A stretch of 59,369 nucleotides of DNA from a bacterium (GCA_030427825.1 JAUICO010000012.1:1-59369); one strand, 5' to 3'. Shown: positions 15,960 to 25,735, numbered from the stretch's first letter. A program made the numbers and translations. Notes: generated by a model from the sequence alone, not told the origin.

Positions 15960-17078
15960 TCAGTGTGCTCCTACGCTTGAGAGGATGTCTGCGGCAATCT
16001 GCGGACCTGCATCTCGGTTGCCCGAAGCCGCTGAGGCTGCGGCCATCGCGGCAAGTCCATCCCGGTCCGAGAGCACCCGGCGCAATGTTACCAGGGCCGA
16101 GCCATCCTCGAGCTCGGCGTCGGTCACCATGGCGCCCGCACCCCGGTCCACCACCGACTTTGCGTTTGCCGTCTGATGGTCATCAGCGGCGTAGGGAAAG
16201 GGAACGTACACTGCGGGCAGGCCCAGCGCCGTCACTTCGCTGATCGACGTCGCCCCGGCACGACAGATGACGACGTCGCAGTTGGCGTAGGCCTCTGCCA
16301 TGTCGTCGATGTATTCGTCGATTCGAGCGTCGACGCCCTCCGCGTTGTAGTGCACCGCCGGCTCGGCACCACGACCGGCGCCGGCCACATGGCGGATTTC
16401 GAGTTCTACGCCCTCGCGCGTCAACGCCGCGAGGAGCGAGGGCAGGAAATCGTTCAGAGAACGCGCGCCCTGCGAGCCGCCGAACACAAGCACACGAATC
16501 GCCGCCCTGCCCGGCTCGCTGCTCGCCGCATCGGTATTTCGCTGTGCCTCGAAGCCCTCGATGAGATCGCGGCGAATCGGATTGCCGACGATGCCAACCT
16601 TCTTCCTGGGGAAGTGCGCCGTACTCTCGACAAAGGTGGGGTATACCCGCCTGGCAAACTTCGACGACAGGCGGTTTGTGATTCCCGGGATGGCGTTCTG
16701 CTCAAGCAGAAACACCGGTACGCGGCGCAGCCAGCCGGCCACGCACACAGGGCCCATGACGAAGCCGCCGAGGCCGACGACAGCGGCCGGCCGCAGCGCC
16801 CGCACGATTCCCATCGCGCGGAAGATGGCGCCCGGGAGCGCGAACGCGGCCTTGATCAGGCCAAGCCCGCTGCGCCCCTTCAGAAACTGCACATCAAGAT
16901 GGTGAATCGTGTACCCCGCGCGAGGAACCACGCGGGCCTCGATTCGATCCTGCGTACCGACCCACTCCACGTTGAGGTCGGGACGAAGACGACACATCTC
17001 GTCGGCAAGCGCGATGCCGGGGTACACGTGTCCCCCGGTTCCGCCACCGGCGATGAGTATGGTCTTCGACTCAGACAT
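15960..17078 (-). CDS. murG: UDP-GlcNAc--lipid I N-acetylglucosaminyltransferase MurG
   Basis: A 372-residue GT-B glycosyltransferase acting at the cytoplasmic face of the membrane. It adds GlcNAc to lipid I to give lipid II. The N-terminal glycine loop GGGTGGHVYPGIALADE, the hydrophobic patch around LKGRSGLGLIKAAFALPG, the second loop VFGGSQGARSLND, and the donor-site motif CRAGATSISEVTALGLPAVYVPFP are all present. It overlaps ftsW by 8 bp at its start. Confidence 0.96.
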   Translation of the reverse strand: MSESKTILIAGGGTGGHVYPGIALADEMCRLRPDLNVEWVGTQDRIEARVVPRAGYTIHHLDVQFLKGRSGLGLIKAAFALPGAIFRAMGIVRALRPAAVVGLGGFVMGPVCVAGWLRRVPVFLLEQNAIPGITNRLSSKFARRVYPTFVESTAHFPRKKVGIVGNPIRRDLIEGFEAQRNTDAASSEPGRAAIRVLVFGGSQGARSLNDFLPSLLAALTREGVELEIRHVAGAGRGAEPAVHYNAEGVDARIDEYIDDMAEAYANCDVVICRAGATSISEVTALGLPAVYVPFPYAADDHQTANAKSVVDRGAGAMVTDAELEDGSALVTLRRVLSDRDGLAAMAAASAASGNRDAGPQIAADILSSVGAH

Positions 17079-18366
17079 CGCGACCCGCTGCGTCGAGCTG
17101 CCTGGAGATTCGGCGGTCGCGGGCTCGGCGCACTTTGCCCGCGAGGGTCAGACGGTCGAGCCTGCTGGACTCGCTTCGTCGGCGATCGCCTGTGATGTCC
17201 GGGTTTCGTTGAGAGATGTTCAGCAGGATGCCGGCAGCAAACATCAACATGACGAGGCTTGATCGACCCAGGCTGACGAACGGAAGGGTCAGCCCCTTGG
17301 TCGGCAGCGTGCCGGTTACAACGCCGATATTCACCAGCGCCTGCAGCGAAATCAGCATCGTGATTCCGAAGGCGAGCCAGGTACCGAATCGGTCACGCGC
17401 GCCCTTCGCGATGATGACGCCACGCCACATGAAGAGCCCGTACAGCGCGATGATCGCCACGATACCGATGAAACCAAACTCTTCGCCAATCAGGGCAGCG
17501 ACGAAATCGTTGTACAGCTCGGGGACGTAGCCCAGGCGGCCGGAGCCCTCGCCGAGACCGGTGCCGCTCACCCCGCCGGACGCGAGCGCCGTGTATGAGT
17601 TTGCAAGCTGGTACCCTTTGTCGCCGATGTCGGACCATGGATTGAACCATGCCGTCATGCGGTCCATCCGGTAACTGGCGCTCTGAATCGCGGCGAACAG
17701 GAGCAGCGCGCCGGTAGTGATGAACCCGAAGATGTATGAGATCTTCGCCCCGCTCGTGAAGAGGATGATGCCCGTCATCGTACTCAGAATGATCGATGAG
17801 CCGAGGTCGGGCTGCTTCATCAGCAGAGCGATAAAGACGCTGAGCACGAGTCCGTGGGCAACGAAGGACTCGACAAAGTAGTGCATCTTGTCGTTCTTCT
17901 TTGTCACCGAGAACGCGAGGTAGATCGCGATCGCAATCTTCACGAACTCAGAAGGCTGAAAGCGAACTACGCCGAGGTCAATCCAACGGGTGGCGCCCTT
18001 TACCGTGACTGAGATTCCGGGGAGCGCGGTGAGAATCAGCAGGAACAATGCGACGCCCAGAATGGGGTATGCCATGCGTTGCCACAGGCGATAGTCGACC
18101 CTCATTCCGACGACCAGGGCGCCCACTCCGATCAGCGCGCCGATCGCCTGGTCGCGAAAGTGTGCCATGTCATTGGTTCCGCCGGTCGCGTCCCAGGCGG
18201 CGAGCGCCGAGCCGTTGTAGACGGTCACCAGGCCGATCGCGACGAGGGCAAAGACCACTCCCATCAGCACCACATCAACGGGACCGCGTTCGACGCGTCC
18301 ACGCGCGAAACGCCCCGTCGTAGGCGAGGTCGGCATCTCTGCTGCAGGCAATGCAAATTCAGTCAT
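17071..18366 (-). CDS. ftsW: Lipid II polymerase FtsW (SEDS family)
   Basis: A 431-residue polytopic SEDS protein with about ten membrane helices that polymerises lipid II during septation with its partner FtsI. Family motifs include GATRWIDLGVVRFQPSEFVKIA, the KQPDLGSSIILSTM loop, SYTALASGGVSGTGLGEG and VNIGVVTGTLPTKGLTLPFVS. It has an N-terminal cytoplasmic extension of about 25 residues and a basic C-terminal tail. murD, usually between mraY and ftsW, is missing: ftsW starts 1 bp after mraY ends. Confidence 0.95.
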   Translation of the reverse strand: MTEFALPAAEMPTSPTTGRFARGRVERGPVDVVLMGVVFALVAIGLVTVYNGSALAAWDATGGTNDMAHFRDQAIGALIGVGALVVGMRVDYRLWQRMAYPILGVALFLLILTALPGISVTVKGATRWIDLGVVRFQPSEFVKIAIAIYLAFSVTKKNDKMHYFVESFVAHGLVLSVFIALLMKQPDLGSSIILSTMTGIILFTSGAKISYIFGFITTGALLLFAAIQSASYRMDRMTAWFNPWSDIGDKGYQLANSYTALASGGVSGTGLGEGSGRLGYVPELYNDFVAALIGEEFGFIGIVAIIALYGLFMWRGVIIAKGARDRFGTWLAFGITMLISLQALVNIGVVTGTLPTKGLTLPFVSLGRSSLVMLMFAAGILLNISQRNPDITGDRRRSESSRLDRLTLAGKVRRARDRRISRQLDAAGRDV

Positions 18367-18367
18367 G

Positions 18368-19510
18368 TCAGCGCAGTTTCAGGCTCGCCAGAGCGGCGAG
18401 GCAGAGGAGGATGGAGATGATCCAGAAGCGGACAACGATCTGTGTTTCGTTCCACCCGCGTTTTTCAAAATGATGGTGTATGGGCGCCATCAGGAACACC
18501 CGTTTGCCCGTCGCCTTGAAGTAGTAGCGTTGTATGATCACAGACACGGTCTCAACGACCGGGATGCCCATGATCAGGATGCACAGCAGCTCGTTCTTCG
18601 TGAGCACGGCCATGGCGCCGAGTGCCCCACCGAGCGCGAGGCTGCCCACATCACCCATGAAGACCTGCGCGGGAAAGGTGTTGAACCAGAGGAAGCCAAC
18701 GCCGGCTCCCATGATGGCGCCGGCGAAGATTGCCAGCTCGGCCGCCCCAGCGATGTGTGGAATCTTCAGATACTCGGCGAAATCAAACTGCGCGTAGGTC
18801 TCGACGCCTCCAGCGGCGATCACGGGAACCACGAGAATCGTCGCCGAGACGTAGGCGAGCAGCCCGAAGGTTCCGGACGCAACAACAACCGGGCCGATGG
18901 CGAGCCCGTCCAGCCCGTCTGTCAGGTTCACCGCGTTCGAAGCGCCGACGATGATGAACATCGACGCGGCGATCCATGCCCACACAGGGAGCTCGATAGA
19001 GAACTTGTCAACGCTGACAAAAGGGAGCGCCACTTCGGTGTTTACCGACGCATCCGTCGCAAACATCAGTCCCGCCATGGCGGCGCCGGCGACGAGAAAC
19101 TGCGCCCCCAGTTTGCCCTTCTCAGAGAGCCCCCTGGAACCGCGCTCGCCGAGCTTCATCGCATCGTCGATGAATCCGATCGCAGCGAAGAGCAGTGTCA
19201 CGCCGACGGCCACCCAGATCAGCGGGTTCCGGAGGTCGGCCCAGAGCAGCGTGGAAACCACAACGGCGAATACGATCAGGATTCCGCCCATCGTCGGCGT
19301 GTCCTGCTTGACCTGATGCCCCTCACCCAGCTCTTCGCGAATCACCTGGCCGATCTGGCGTTCCTGGAGTCGCCGAATGAACCACGGGTACAGCGCATAG
19401 GTAATCGTCAGCGAGGTCAACAGGCCGATTACAATCCGAAAACTCGGATAGCGAAACACATTCAGCGGACTGAATGTCTCCTTCAACTCAAAGAACAGGT
19501 GAAAGAGCAT
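18368..19510 (-). CDS. mraY: Phospho-N-acetylmuramoyl-pentapeptide transferase MraY
   Basis: A 380-residue, ten-helix membrane enzyme that transfers phospho-MurNAc-pentapeptide to undecaprenyl phosphate, forming lipid I. Diagnostic parts are KQDTPTMGGILIV, the Asp pair in FIDDAMKL, NAVNLTDGLDGLAIG, FMGDVGSLALGGALGAMAV and the histidine-rich cytoplasmic loop PIHHHFEKRGWNETQIVVRFW. Length is slightly above the usual 360. It lies 3 bp after murEF and 1 bp before ftsW. Confidence 0.97.
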   Translation of the reverse strand: MLFHLFFELKETFSPLNVFRYPSFRIVIGLLTSLTITYALYPWFIRRLQERQIGQVIREELGEGHQVKQDTPTMGGILIVFAVVVSTLLWADLRNPLIWVAVGVTLLFAAIGFIDDAMKLGERGSRGLSEKGKLGAQFLVAGAAMAGLMFATDASVNTEVALPFVSVDKFSIELPVWAWIAASMFIIVGASNAVNLTDGLDGLAIGPVVVASGTFGLLAYVSATILVVPVIAAGGVETYAQFDFAEYLKIPHIAGAAELAIFAGAIMGAGVGFLWFNTFPAQVFMGDVGSLALGGALGAMAVLTKNELLCILIMGIPVVETVSVIIQRYYFKATGKRVFLMAPIHHHFEKRGWNETQIVVRFWIISILLCLAALASLKLR

Positions 19511-19513
19511 CGC

Positions 19514-22429
19514 TCAGCTTGCCTCCAGCGTGGATTGAAGTGCGGCAACCACCTCTTCAAGGCGAGCACCTCGGGAACCTTTGACAAGTACCGTACCGAC
19601 ACCGTTCGTCGAAGAAATCACCAACTGAGCCGCTTCAGCCGCGTTGGAAGCCGCGACCGCCCGACCGCCGGCACTCGCAGCGCCGTCGACAATCCAGGCG
19701 CCGGCGTCGCCGACTCCGACGACGATATCGGCGTGCGCCGCAGCGGCAGCGCCGACCTCGCGATGCATCGCTGCAGAGGCGTCACCAAGCTCGCGCATCT
19801 CGCCCAGAACGGCAACGCGAGGTGCGCCGCAGTCACCGAGAATCGCGAGACTGGCTCGCATGCTGGCCGGGTTCGCGTTGTACGCGTCGTCGATGACGTG
19901 GAGACCGGCGATTCGATTCTGGCGGAGCCTTGCACCGGGAACCGCGAGGGAGGCTGCAACTCGCGCGACGAGCGCTGCATCGGGAAGTGCTTCGGCGCCC
20001 TCCGTGGAATGTAGCGCCCAGACACCGAGCAGCGCCGCCGCGAGGTTCTCGGCGTTATGTGTGCCGGGTACCGCGAGCTCGCACTCTGCGCCGAATCCCC
20101 GAAGCGCTCCGTGTCCCGTGAGCCGCACAGTGCCCCAGTGTCCGTCACGCGACACTTCGATGGTCGCGTCGGAGCCACCGAATGTGTACACCGTCGCGCC
20201 AACATCGGCTGCGGCGTCCAGCCAGCCGTTGCGCGCTTCGTTGTGTGGAACAACGAGCACCTGCGGACGGCCATCGCGGACAATTTCGCACTTCGCTCGG
20301 CGTACACCGGCGATGTCGCCGAAACCCTCTGTGTGTGCGGCACCTATCGAAGTGACAATCGCAACATCCGGCGAAGCGATCGCGCACAGATCGCGAATAT
20401 CGCCGGGCCGGTTCGCGCCCATCTCAAGCACCGCATTTCGATGTGCAGGCGTGAGCGCAAAGATTGTAAGCGGAAGTCCAACGTGATTGTTGAAGTTGCC
20501 CGGGGTCTCCAGCACCCGAGAGCCGCCGGCGTTCAGAAGCGCCGCGGCCATCGAGCGAGTCGTGGTCTTGCCGTTGGAGCCGGTAATCGCGAGGGTGCTC
20601 AGGCCCCCTTCGCGTCGGCGGGCTTCGTCGGCGATCGCGTGTGCCAGGCGCCCGAGGGCTGCGGTTGTATCATCAACCACCATAATGGTGCATGTCTCGG
20701 GAACCTGCATGTCTCTGTCGGTGACAACGACGGCTGCCCCGGCCTGTACAACGTCCGGCACAAAGCTGTGCGCATCAAACCGGTCGCCGCAGAGCGCGAA
20801 GAACACGTCGCCCTCTCCCACCTTGCGGGAGTCGGTGCGCACATTCCCCAGCGGCTGACGGCGATCGCGGACCGGATTCACAGCCTGAATCGCCGCCGCG
20901 AGGCGCGACGTTGACCAGCCGCGCACCAGCGGAACATTTGCGGACGGTGCGCCTTCGCGGAGGCCCGCGTATCCGCGTCGAACCTCGTCTCGGTCGTCCA
21001 GGTAATACCTTCGCGTCCCCTTGATCTGGTAGTCTTCGTGCCCCTTGCCGGTAACCGCAATCAGGCGCGCATCGCTGCGAAGGGCGTGCTCGATGGCTTC
21101 ACTACGATCAGCGATACGACGCACCTGCGCTTTGTGCGCAGCGTCGACCCCCGCCTCCATCTGATCAAGGATGACTTCGGCGTCTTCGCTGCGCGGGTTG
21201 TCACTGGTGATCACCAGCGCCGACACATGCGCCAGTGGTGCGGCAGCCATCATGGGTCGCTTGGTGGCATCTCTGTCGCCACCGCAGCCGACGATCATCA
21301 GCGAATGTGTGGAGTCGAAAGAACCCAGCACCTCAGCGACGCGTGCCACCGCGTCAGGTGTGTGTGCGTAGTCCACAACCGTGTACGGTTCGCCGTCGCG
21401 TGCCTCTACCGGCGCTTCAAAGCGCCCGGGAATCGGCGGCACCCGGGACGCCGCACGTGCCAGGGTATCCACGTTGGTCCCGTAGTGACCGTGCACCATC
21501 GCGGCCGCGAGCACGTAGTTCTGTAGATTGTGACGACCCGCGAGGTGCAGCCGCCCCTCTGCCCGCTCGCCAAACACGTCGAGGGTGAAGGGCGTTCCGC
21601 TTATCTCGGCCTGCTCCGAAACCGACGCGCTGATATCAGCCGCCGACTCCACCGAGACGCGGATGCGGCGTGCGCCGACCGGGGTGGCATCCAACATGTC
21701 GCTGCCGCGTTCTCCGTCGACAATGGCTGCTGCAACACCGTCGCCGACATGATCGCTGAAGAAGCGGCGCTTGGCCGCAAAGTACGACTCCATCGACTCG
21801 TGAAAGTCCAGGTGGTCGCGGCTGAAGTTGGTAAACCCCGCCGCGCTGAACTTCGTTCCGGCGATACGCTGCAGCTCGACGCCGTGACTGGATACTTCCA
21901 TGACAACGCAGGTCGCGCCGAGCTTGATCACGTCTCTGACGAAACGCTGAATCACGATCCCATCAGGTGTTGTGTTTGGCGCGGGCCAGGTCTGATTCTC
22001 GAAGCGGTAGTTGACTGTGGAGAGCACTGCGGGGCGTTCGCCTATCTCGCGCAGCAGCGCCTCAAGAATCCAAACCGTTGACGTCTTTCCGTTGGTGCCT
22101 GTGACGCCGAACACCGGTACCTCATGGGTCGGCTGACCAAAGAAGCGAGCCGACGCCAGGCCCAGGAAAGGGTCCTCACTCTCAACCAGGGCCACGGGCA
22201 CTGCAAAATCCCGAGCGAATACGTCCGGGTCGCTGACTACCAGCGCCGACGCACCGCGCTTGAGGGCAGCATCAATGAAGGTGTGTCCGTCAGAGTACCA
22301 CCCCTTGCGGGCGATAAAGGCGCTGCCTTCACACACACGACGACTGTCGATGGCGATGTCGCTGATGACAACATCAGGACCTCGCACATCCACAACACCG
22401 GGTATGTCGAGCAGCTCCCTGAAGGTCAC
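19514..22429 (-). CDS. murE-murF: Fused MurE-MurF ligase
   Basis: One 971-residue polypeptide carries two Mur ligases. Residues 1-490 are MurE: TDSR-like IDSRRV, P-loop TGTNGKTS (110-117), the DNPR motif (410-413) typical of meso-diaminopimelate-adding enzymes, and GKGHEDYQ (461-468). Residues about 515-971 are MurF: TDSRKVGEGDVFFAL (532-546), P-loop TGSNGKTT (616-623), and NFNNHVGLPLTI. The product would add residue 3 and then D-Ala-D-Ala to UDP-MurNAc-dipeptide in the cytoplasm. No stop or frameshift lies between them, and the linker is short (about 490-515). A GTG start overlaps the ftsI stop (GTGA). Confidence 0.95.
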   Translation of the reverse strand: MTFRELLDIPGVVDVRGPDVVISDIAIDSRRVCEGSAFIARKGWYSDGHTFIDAALKRGASALVVSDPDVFARDFAVPVALVESEDPFLGLASARFFGQPTHEVPVFGVTGTNGKTSTVWILEALLREIGERPAVLSTVNYRFENQTWPAPNTTPDGIVIQRFVRDVIKLGATCVVMEVSSHGVELQRIAGTKFSAAGFTNFSRDHLDFHESMESYFAAKRRFFSDHVGDGVAAAIVDGERGSDMLDATPVGARRIRVSVESAADISASVSEQAEISGTPFTLDVFGERAEGRLHLAGRHNLQNYVLAAAMVHGHYGTNVDTLARAASRVPPIPGRFEAPVEARDGEPYTVVDYAHTPDAVARVAEVLGSFDSTHSLMIVGCGGDRDATKRPMMAAAPLAHVSALVITSDNPRSEDAEVILDQMEAGVDAAHKAQVRRIADRSEAIEHALRSDARLIAVTGKGHEDYQIKGTRRYYLDDRDEVRRGYAGLREGAPSANVPLVRGWSTSRLAAAIQAVNPVRDRRQPLGNVRTDSRKVGEGDVFFALCGDRFDAHSFVPDVVQAGAAVVVTDRDMQVPETCTIMVVDDTTAALGRLAHAIADEARRREGGLSTLAITGSNGKTTTRSMAAALLNAGGSRVLETPGNFNNHVGLPLTIFALTPAHRNAVLEMGANRPGDIRDLCAIASPDVAIVTSIGAAHTEGFGDIAGVRRAKCEIVRDGRPQVLVVPHNEARNGWLDAAADVGATVYTFGGSDATIEVSRDGHWGTVRLTGHGALRGFGAECELAVPGTHNAENLAAALLGVWALHSTEGAEALPDAALVARVAASLAVPGARLRQNRIAGLHVIDDAYNANPASMRASLAILGDCGAPRVAVLGEMRELGDASAAMHREVGAAAAAHADIVVGVGDAGAWIVDGAASAGGRAVAASNAAEAAQLVISSTNGVGTVLVKGSRGARLEEVVAALQSTLEAS

Positions 22430-24438
22430 AGCAACTCCCCTCCCCTCTCAAGACTCAAACGAATTCGCTGCGCCGCCGCCAGGCTGGTGCCGGCGCTGGG
22501 CTCCTGTGCGACCACACGGCCGCTGCCGCTGATGTTCAGCTCGAGGCCGGCCGTGCGCGCCGTCGCCAGCGCGTCATGGACCCACATGCCGGTAAAGTCC
22601 GGCACTTCATCCGGGTTCAGCTCTGTGGCTTCGATCGCGGAAGGTCGCTCGTCGATCACGTCGCCGCGAATGGGATAGCGCTCGATCGTCGCGGCGAGCG
22701 AATGCTCGACCTCGTCGGTCGGCGTACCGTACAGGCGCAGCGCTTCCCGGCCAATGCTGGAAAAGAGCGGCGCAGCAACGTGGCCGCCGTAGTGGGCGAC
22801 GTCGCGGTCCGGTCGGACGATCCACACAGTGATCGCAAACTCCGGCGCTTCGGCCGGCAGAAAGCCTGTAAAGCTGGAGACGTACTCGTCTTCGTACGCG
22901 CCGGTCTCGTTGTTGTAGATCTCGGCGGTTCCTGTCTTGCCGGCGACACGCACGCCCTCGATCGCAGCAAGCGAACCGGTGCCTCCTGCTTCGCCATCCA
23001 GTACCGACTCAAGGGCACGTGTTACTTCGCGTGCAGTCTCTGCCCGAACCACACGTCGCCGCTCCTCAGGCTCGCGCGTTTCGATGGTCCCGTCACCGTA
23101 GTAGATGCGTTTGACGAGCATGGGCTTCATCAACACACCGCCGTTTGCAATCGCTGCGGTCGCCAGATTCAGCTGCAGCGCGCTGACCATGAAGTAGTGG
23201 CCAAATGAAACATTTGCGTGCTCGACAGGCCCCCAGGGTGCCCGGTGCAGAAGGCCGGCGTCCGCTCCGGCGATCTCGACATCGGGTCGTTCGCCGAAGC
23301 CGAATCCACGCAGGTACTCACGGTGCACTTCTGACGTAATCGTGTCACCGATCTTGTATGCACCGATGTTTGAGCTCACCTGCAGAACCTGCCACGCAGG
23401 GATGACGCCGCTGGGGTGCGTGTCCCTGATCGTGGCATCCGCGACATGTACGAGACCGTTTTCACAGTCGATCATCGAGTCGTAATGGATCTGTCCTTCG
23501 TTGATCGCGGCAGCCAGCGTGAACATCTTGGCGGTAGAACCGGGCTCATACAGATGCGACACGGCAGGCTGACGCCAGGCCTCGGGCTCGACAGACTGGG
23601 GGTCGTTGAGGTCGAATGTCGGATACGAACTGAGCGCGAGAATCTCTCCGGTATCGACGCGGGTTACGACCGCCATGCCCCTTTCGGCGCGATGACGAAG
23701 CACTGTGTTGCGGAGTCCGCGGTCAGCGAAGCGCGTCAGGCGGCTGTCGATCGTAAGCTCAACATCTGCACCGCTCGCTGCCTCAATGTCGGGGAGCTCG
23801 CCCTGCAGGTAGCCACGACGGCGGCTATCGCGCAGCAGTGACAACTCGAACTGATCGCCCTTGAGTACGTCGTTCATTCGGGCCTCAAGACCGGTCGCGC
23901 CTTCAACACCTGTGTAGTTCACGAAACCCAGTGTGTGAGCGGACATGGTACGCGCCGGATACACGCGGTTCCACGACGCTTCGCCATACACGCCGCCCAG
24001 ACCGTTCGCCTCGAACTCTTCGACAATGGCGTCCACATCACCCGGCGGCAGCCCCCGCGCGAGCACATGGTATCGCTTGAGGTCCTGCAGGGGAGTCTGC
24101 GACCATTCAATCAACTCCTCAGGGTCGTACCCTTCGAACCCGCTGAGCAGCCGGTTGAGGTCGCCGGCGCGATCGGGCATCTGAGAGAAAAAGTAGTAGG
24201 GATCGAAAACAAGCGTCATCGTGCGCACGCTCTCTGCGAGCACACGACCGTGACGGTCCGTGATGCTCCCTCTCGGCGCCTGAATTGATTGTGTGCTCCG
24301 GTCACGCCACTGATGGCGCTCCAGCATGGTGTCGGCACGGTGCACCTGGATGTGCCATGCGCGTCCCACCAGCGCGACGAAGGCCAGGGTCATCGCCCCG
24401 GCGACGATGTTGATGCGTGTACGATTGAGGGGGGTCAT
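22426..24438 (-). CDS. ftsI: Septal transpeptidase FtsI (PBP3) with PASTA domain
   Basis: A 670-residue class B penicillin-binding protein. One membrane helix (about 9-30), a dimerisation domain with the RGSITDRHGRVLA motif (56-69), and the transpeptidase with STAK (S301), SSN (355-357) and KTG (501-503). Residues about 612-670 form a PASTA domain (VPDFTGMWVHDALATARTAG). The enzyme crosslinks septal peptidoglycan made by FtsW. PASTA domains are common in Gram-positive PBPs and in some delta-type FtsI proteins, and can bind wall material. Overlaps ftsL and murEF by 4 bp each. Confidence 0.95.
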   Translation of the reverse strand: MTPLNRTRINIVAGAMTLAFVALVGRAWHIQVHRADTMLERHQWRDRSTQSIQAPRGSITDRHGRVLAESVRTMTLVFDPYYFFSQMPDRAGDLNRLLSGFEGYDPEELIEWSQTPLQDLKRYHVLARGLPPGDVDAIVEEFEANGLGGVYGEASWNRVYPARTMSAHTLGFVNYTGVEGATGLEARMNDVLKGDQFELSLLRDSRRRGYLQGELPDIEAASGADVELTIDSRLTRFADRGLRNTVLRHRAERGMAVVTRVDTGEILALSSYPTFDLNDPQSVEPEAWRQPAVSHLYEPGSTAKMFTLAAAINEGQIHYDSMIDCENGLVHVADATIRDTHPSGVIPAWQVLQVSSNIGAYKIGDTITSEVHREYLRGFGFGERPDVEIAGADAGLLHRAPWGPVEHANVSFGHYFMVSALQLNLATAAIANGGVLMKPMLVKRIYYGDGTIETREPEERRRVVRAETAREVTRALESVLDGEAGGTGSLAAIEGVRVAGKTGTAEIYNNETGAYEDEYVSSFTGFLPAEAPEFAITVWIVRPDRDVAHYGGHVAAPLFSSIGREALRLYGTPTDEVEHSLAATIERYPIRGDVIDERPSAIEATELNPDEVPDFTGMWVHDALATARTAGLELNISGSGRVVAQEPSAGTSLAAAQRIRLSLERGGELL

Positions 24439-24755
24439 TCTTCACCTCCGACGAGCACAATGTGTTCCGGGAGCACCGGAACCATACCGAGGCTCTGCTC
24501 CGCGACGTCGTCCAGCCCGAGGCGCTGGGCACGAACGTGGCGCTCAAGGTCAAGGTGGCGGCGCTCTTCAACGAGGCGGCGGTGGTCCGATAGCTCTGCG
24601 GCGCGCTCGTAGGCAGCGCGGTCCACCTGGAATTTCATTCGGAGGTGATGGACCAGAAATCCGACCACGACGACAGCACACACGGTCATCACAGCCACCC
24701 AGATCAGGTCGGTGGCGCCGATGAGCGTACGATAGACCCTACTCTCTCTGATCAT
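24435..24755 (-). CDS. ftsL: Cell division protein FtsL
   Basis: A 106-residue bitopic protein. A short cytoplasmic tail, one membrane helix (about 16-37), then a heptad-rich segment (about 40-85) suited to pairing with FtsB. The C-terminal part is short (GMVPVLPEHIVLVGGEE). Sequence conservation of FtsL is low; the call relies on size, topology and its position between rsmH and ftsI, with ATGA overlaps at both ends. Confidence 0.85.
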   Translation of the reverse strand: MIRESRVYRTLIGATDLIWVAVMTVCAVVVVGFLVHHLRMKFQVDRAAYERAAELSDHRRLVEERRHLDLERHVRAQRLGLDDVAEQSLGMVPVLPEHIVLVGGEE

Positions 24756-25735
24756 GACTGACCCCGTTCTTTTCTACGTACGACGCGAAGCTTCGAGCTG
24801 CGCGCCCGCGGATTCAGGGACACCTCGGTCTCTGACGGTTGGACGACCTTCGATACGACCTCGAAGTCGCAACGGTCTTCGTCGGCTGTGACCGGCAGGC
24901 CAGGCGGCAGCGAGCTGGTGGTCCAGCTTCGAATCGCACGCTTCACCAGACGGTCTTCAATCGAGTGAAACGAAATGAAGGCAGCCACACCCCCGGGCGC
25001 CAGCAGGCTCGGCACGTCCCGAAGCAGCGCCTCGATTTCGCCAACCTCGTCGTTGACCGCGATGCGCAGAGCCTGAAACACCAATGTCGCCGGATGCACC
25101 CGGTCGCTGCGAATCCGCCCGGCGACCCGCGAACAGAGCTCCGCGAGCTGGTGCGTCGTTGTCAGACGCCCCGCGGCTCGCTCCGCCTTGATCGCGCGGG
25201 CGAGCCGACGCCCGTCACGCATATCCGAGTAATCACGGAACATGCGGGTCAGGTCCGCCTCGCCTGCAGAGTCGATCACTTCGCCGGCCGTGGGACCATC
25301 ATCGCCCATTCGCATGTCGAGGGGGCCATCGAAGCGAATGGAAAAGCCTCTGTCGGCGGTATCGAACTGCATCGACGAGACGCCGAAGTCTGCCAGAAGG
25401 CCGTCTACCCCATCGTTCGCGGCGACATCTTCGAGGCCACGCGCCCATTCACAGACCTTCGAGAAGCGCAGCTGCGTGCTGACGAAGCGAGCCCCGAAGC
25501 GAGCGAGCCTCTCGCGGGCCATCGCGAGGGCGGTCGGGTCCCGGTCGACCGCATATACGCGCCCCGTCGGCGTGCCGGCCTCAAGCAACGCCTCGCTGTG
25601 GCCGCCGGCGCCCAGGGTGCAATCGAGGCAGATTCCGGCGCTGCTGCTGCCGAAGAAGGTGACGATTTCATCCTTGAGAACTGAGAGGTGGGCAGCCGCT
25701 ACGCCGGCGCTGCTCGACGCCGTCACCTCACTCAT
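24752..25735 (-). CDS. rsmH: 16S rRNA (cytosine(1402)-N(4))-methyltransferase RsmH
   Basis: A 327-residue S-adenosylmethionine-dependent enzyme (MraW) that modifies C1402 of 16S rRNA. The SAM site CLDCTLGAGGHSEALLE and VYAVDRDPTALAMA, the DGLLADFGVSSMQFD motif, and the C-terminal AFISFHSIEDRLVKR plus NPRARSSKLRVVRR are all present. ATG 25735 is chosen; a 63-codon upstream extension is Arg/Ser-rich and overlaps mraZ. The start overlaps the mraZ stop by 8 bp. Confidence 0.96.
   Translation of the reverse strand: MSEVTASSSAGVAAAHLSVLKDEIVTFFGSSSAGICLDCTLGAGGHSEALLEAGTPTGRVYAVDRDPTALAMARERLARFGARFVSTQLRFSKVCEWARGLEDVAANDGVDGLLADFGVSSMQFDTADRGFSIRFDGPLDMRMGDDGPTAGEVIDSAGEADLTRMFRDYSDMRDGRRLARAIKAERAAGRLTTTHQLAELCSRVAGRIRSDRVHPATLVFQALRIAVNDEVGEIEALLRDVPSLLAPGGVAAFISFHSIEDRLVKRAIRSWTTSSLPPGLPVTADEDRCDFEVVSKVVQPSETEVSLNPRARSSKLRVVRRKERGQS

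Noticed and set aside
14111..16176. Long plus-strand frames over ftsQ, ddl and murG
   Set aside because: Antisense to well-conserved genes; no plausible protein features.
18365..20014. 549-codon plus-strand frame
   Set aside because: It lies opposite mraY and murEF, whose motifs are unambiguous; composition is Arg/His-rich as in other antisense shadows.
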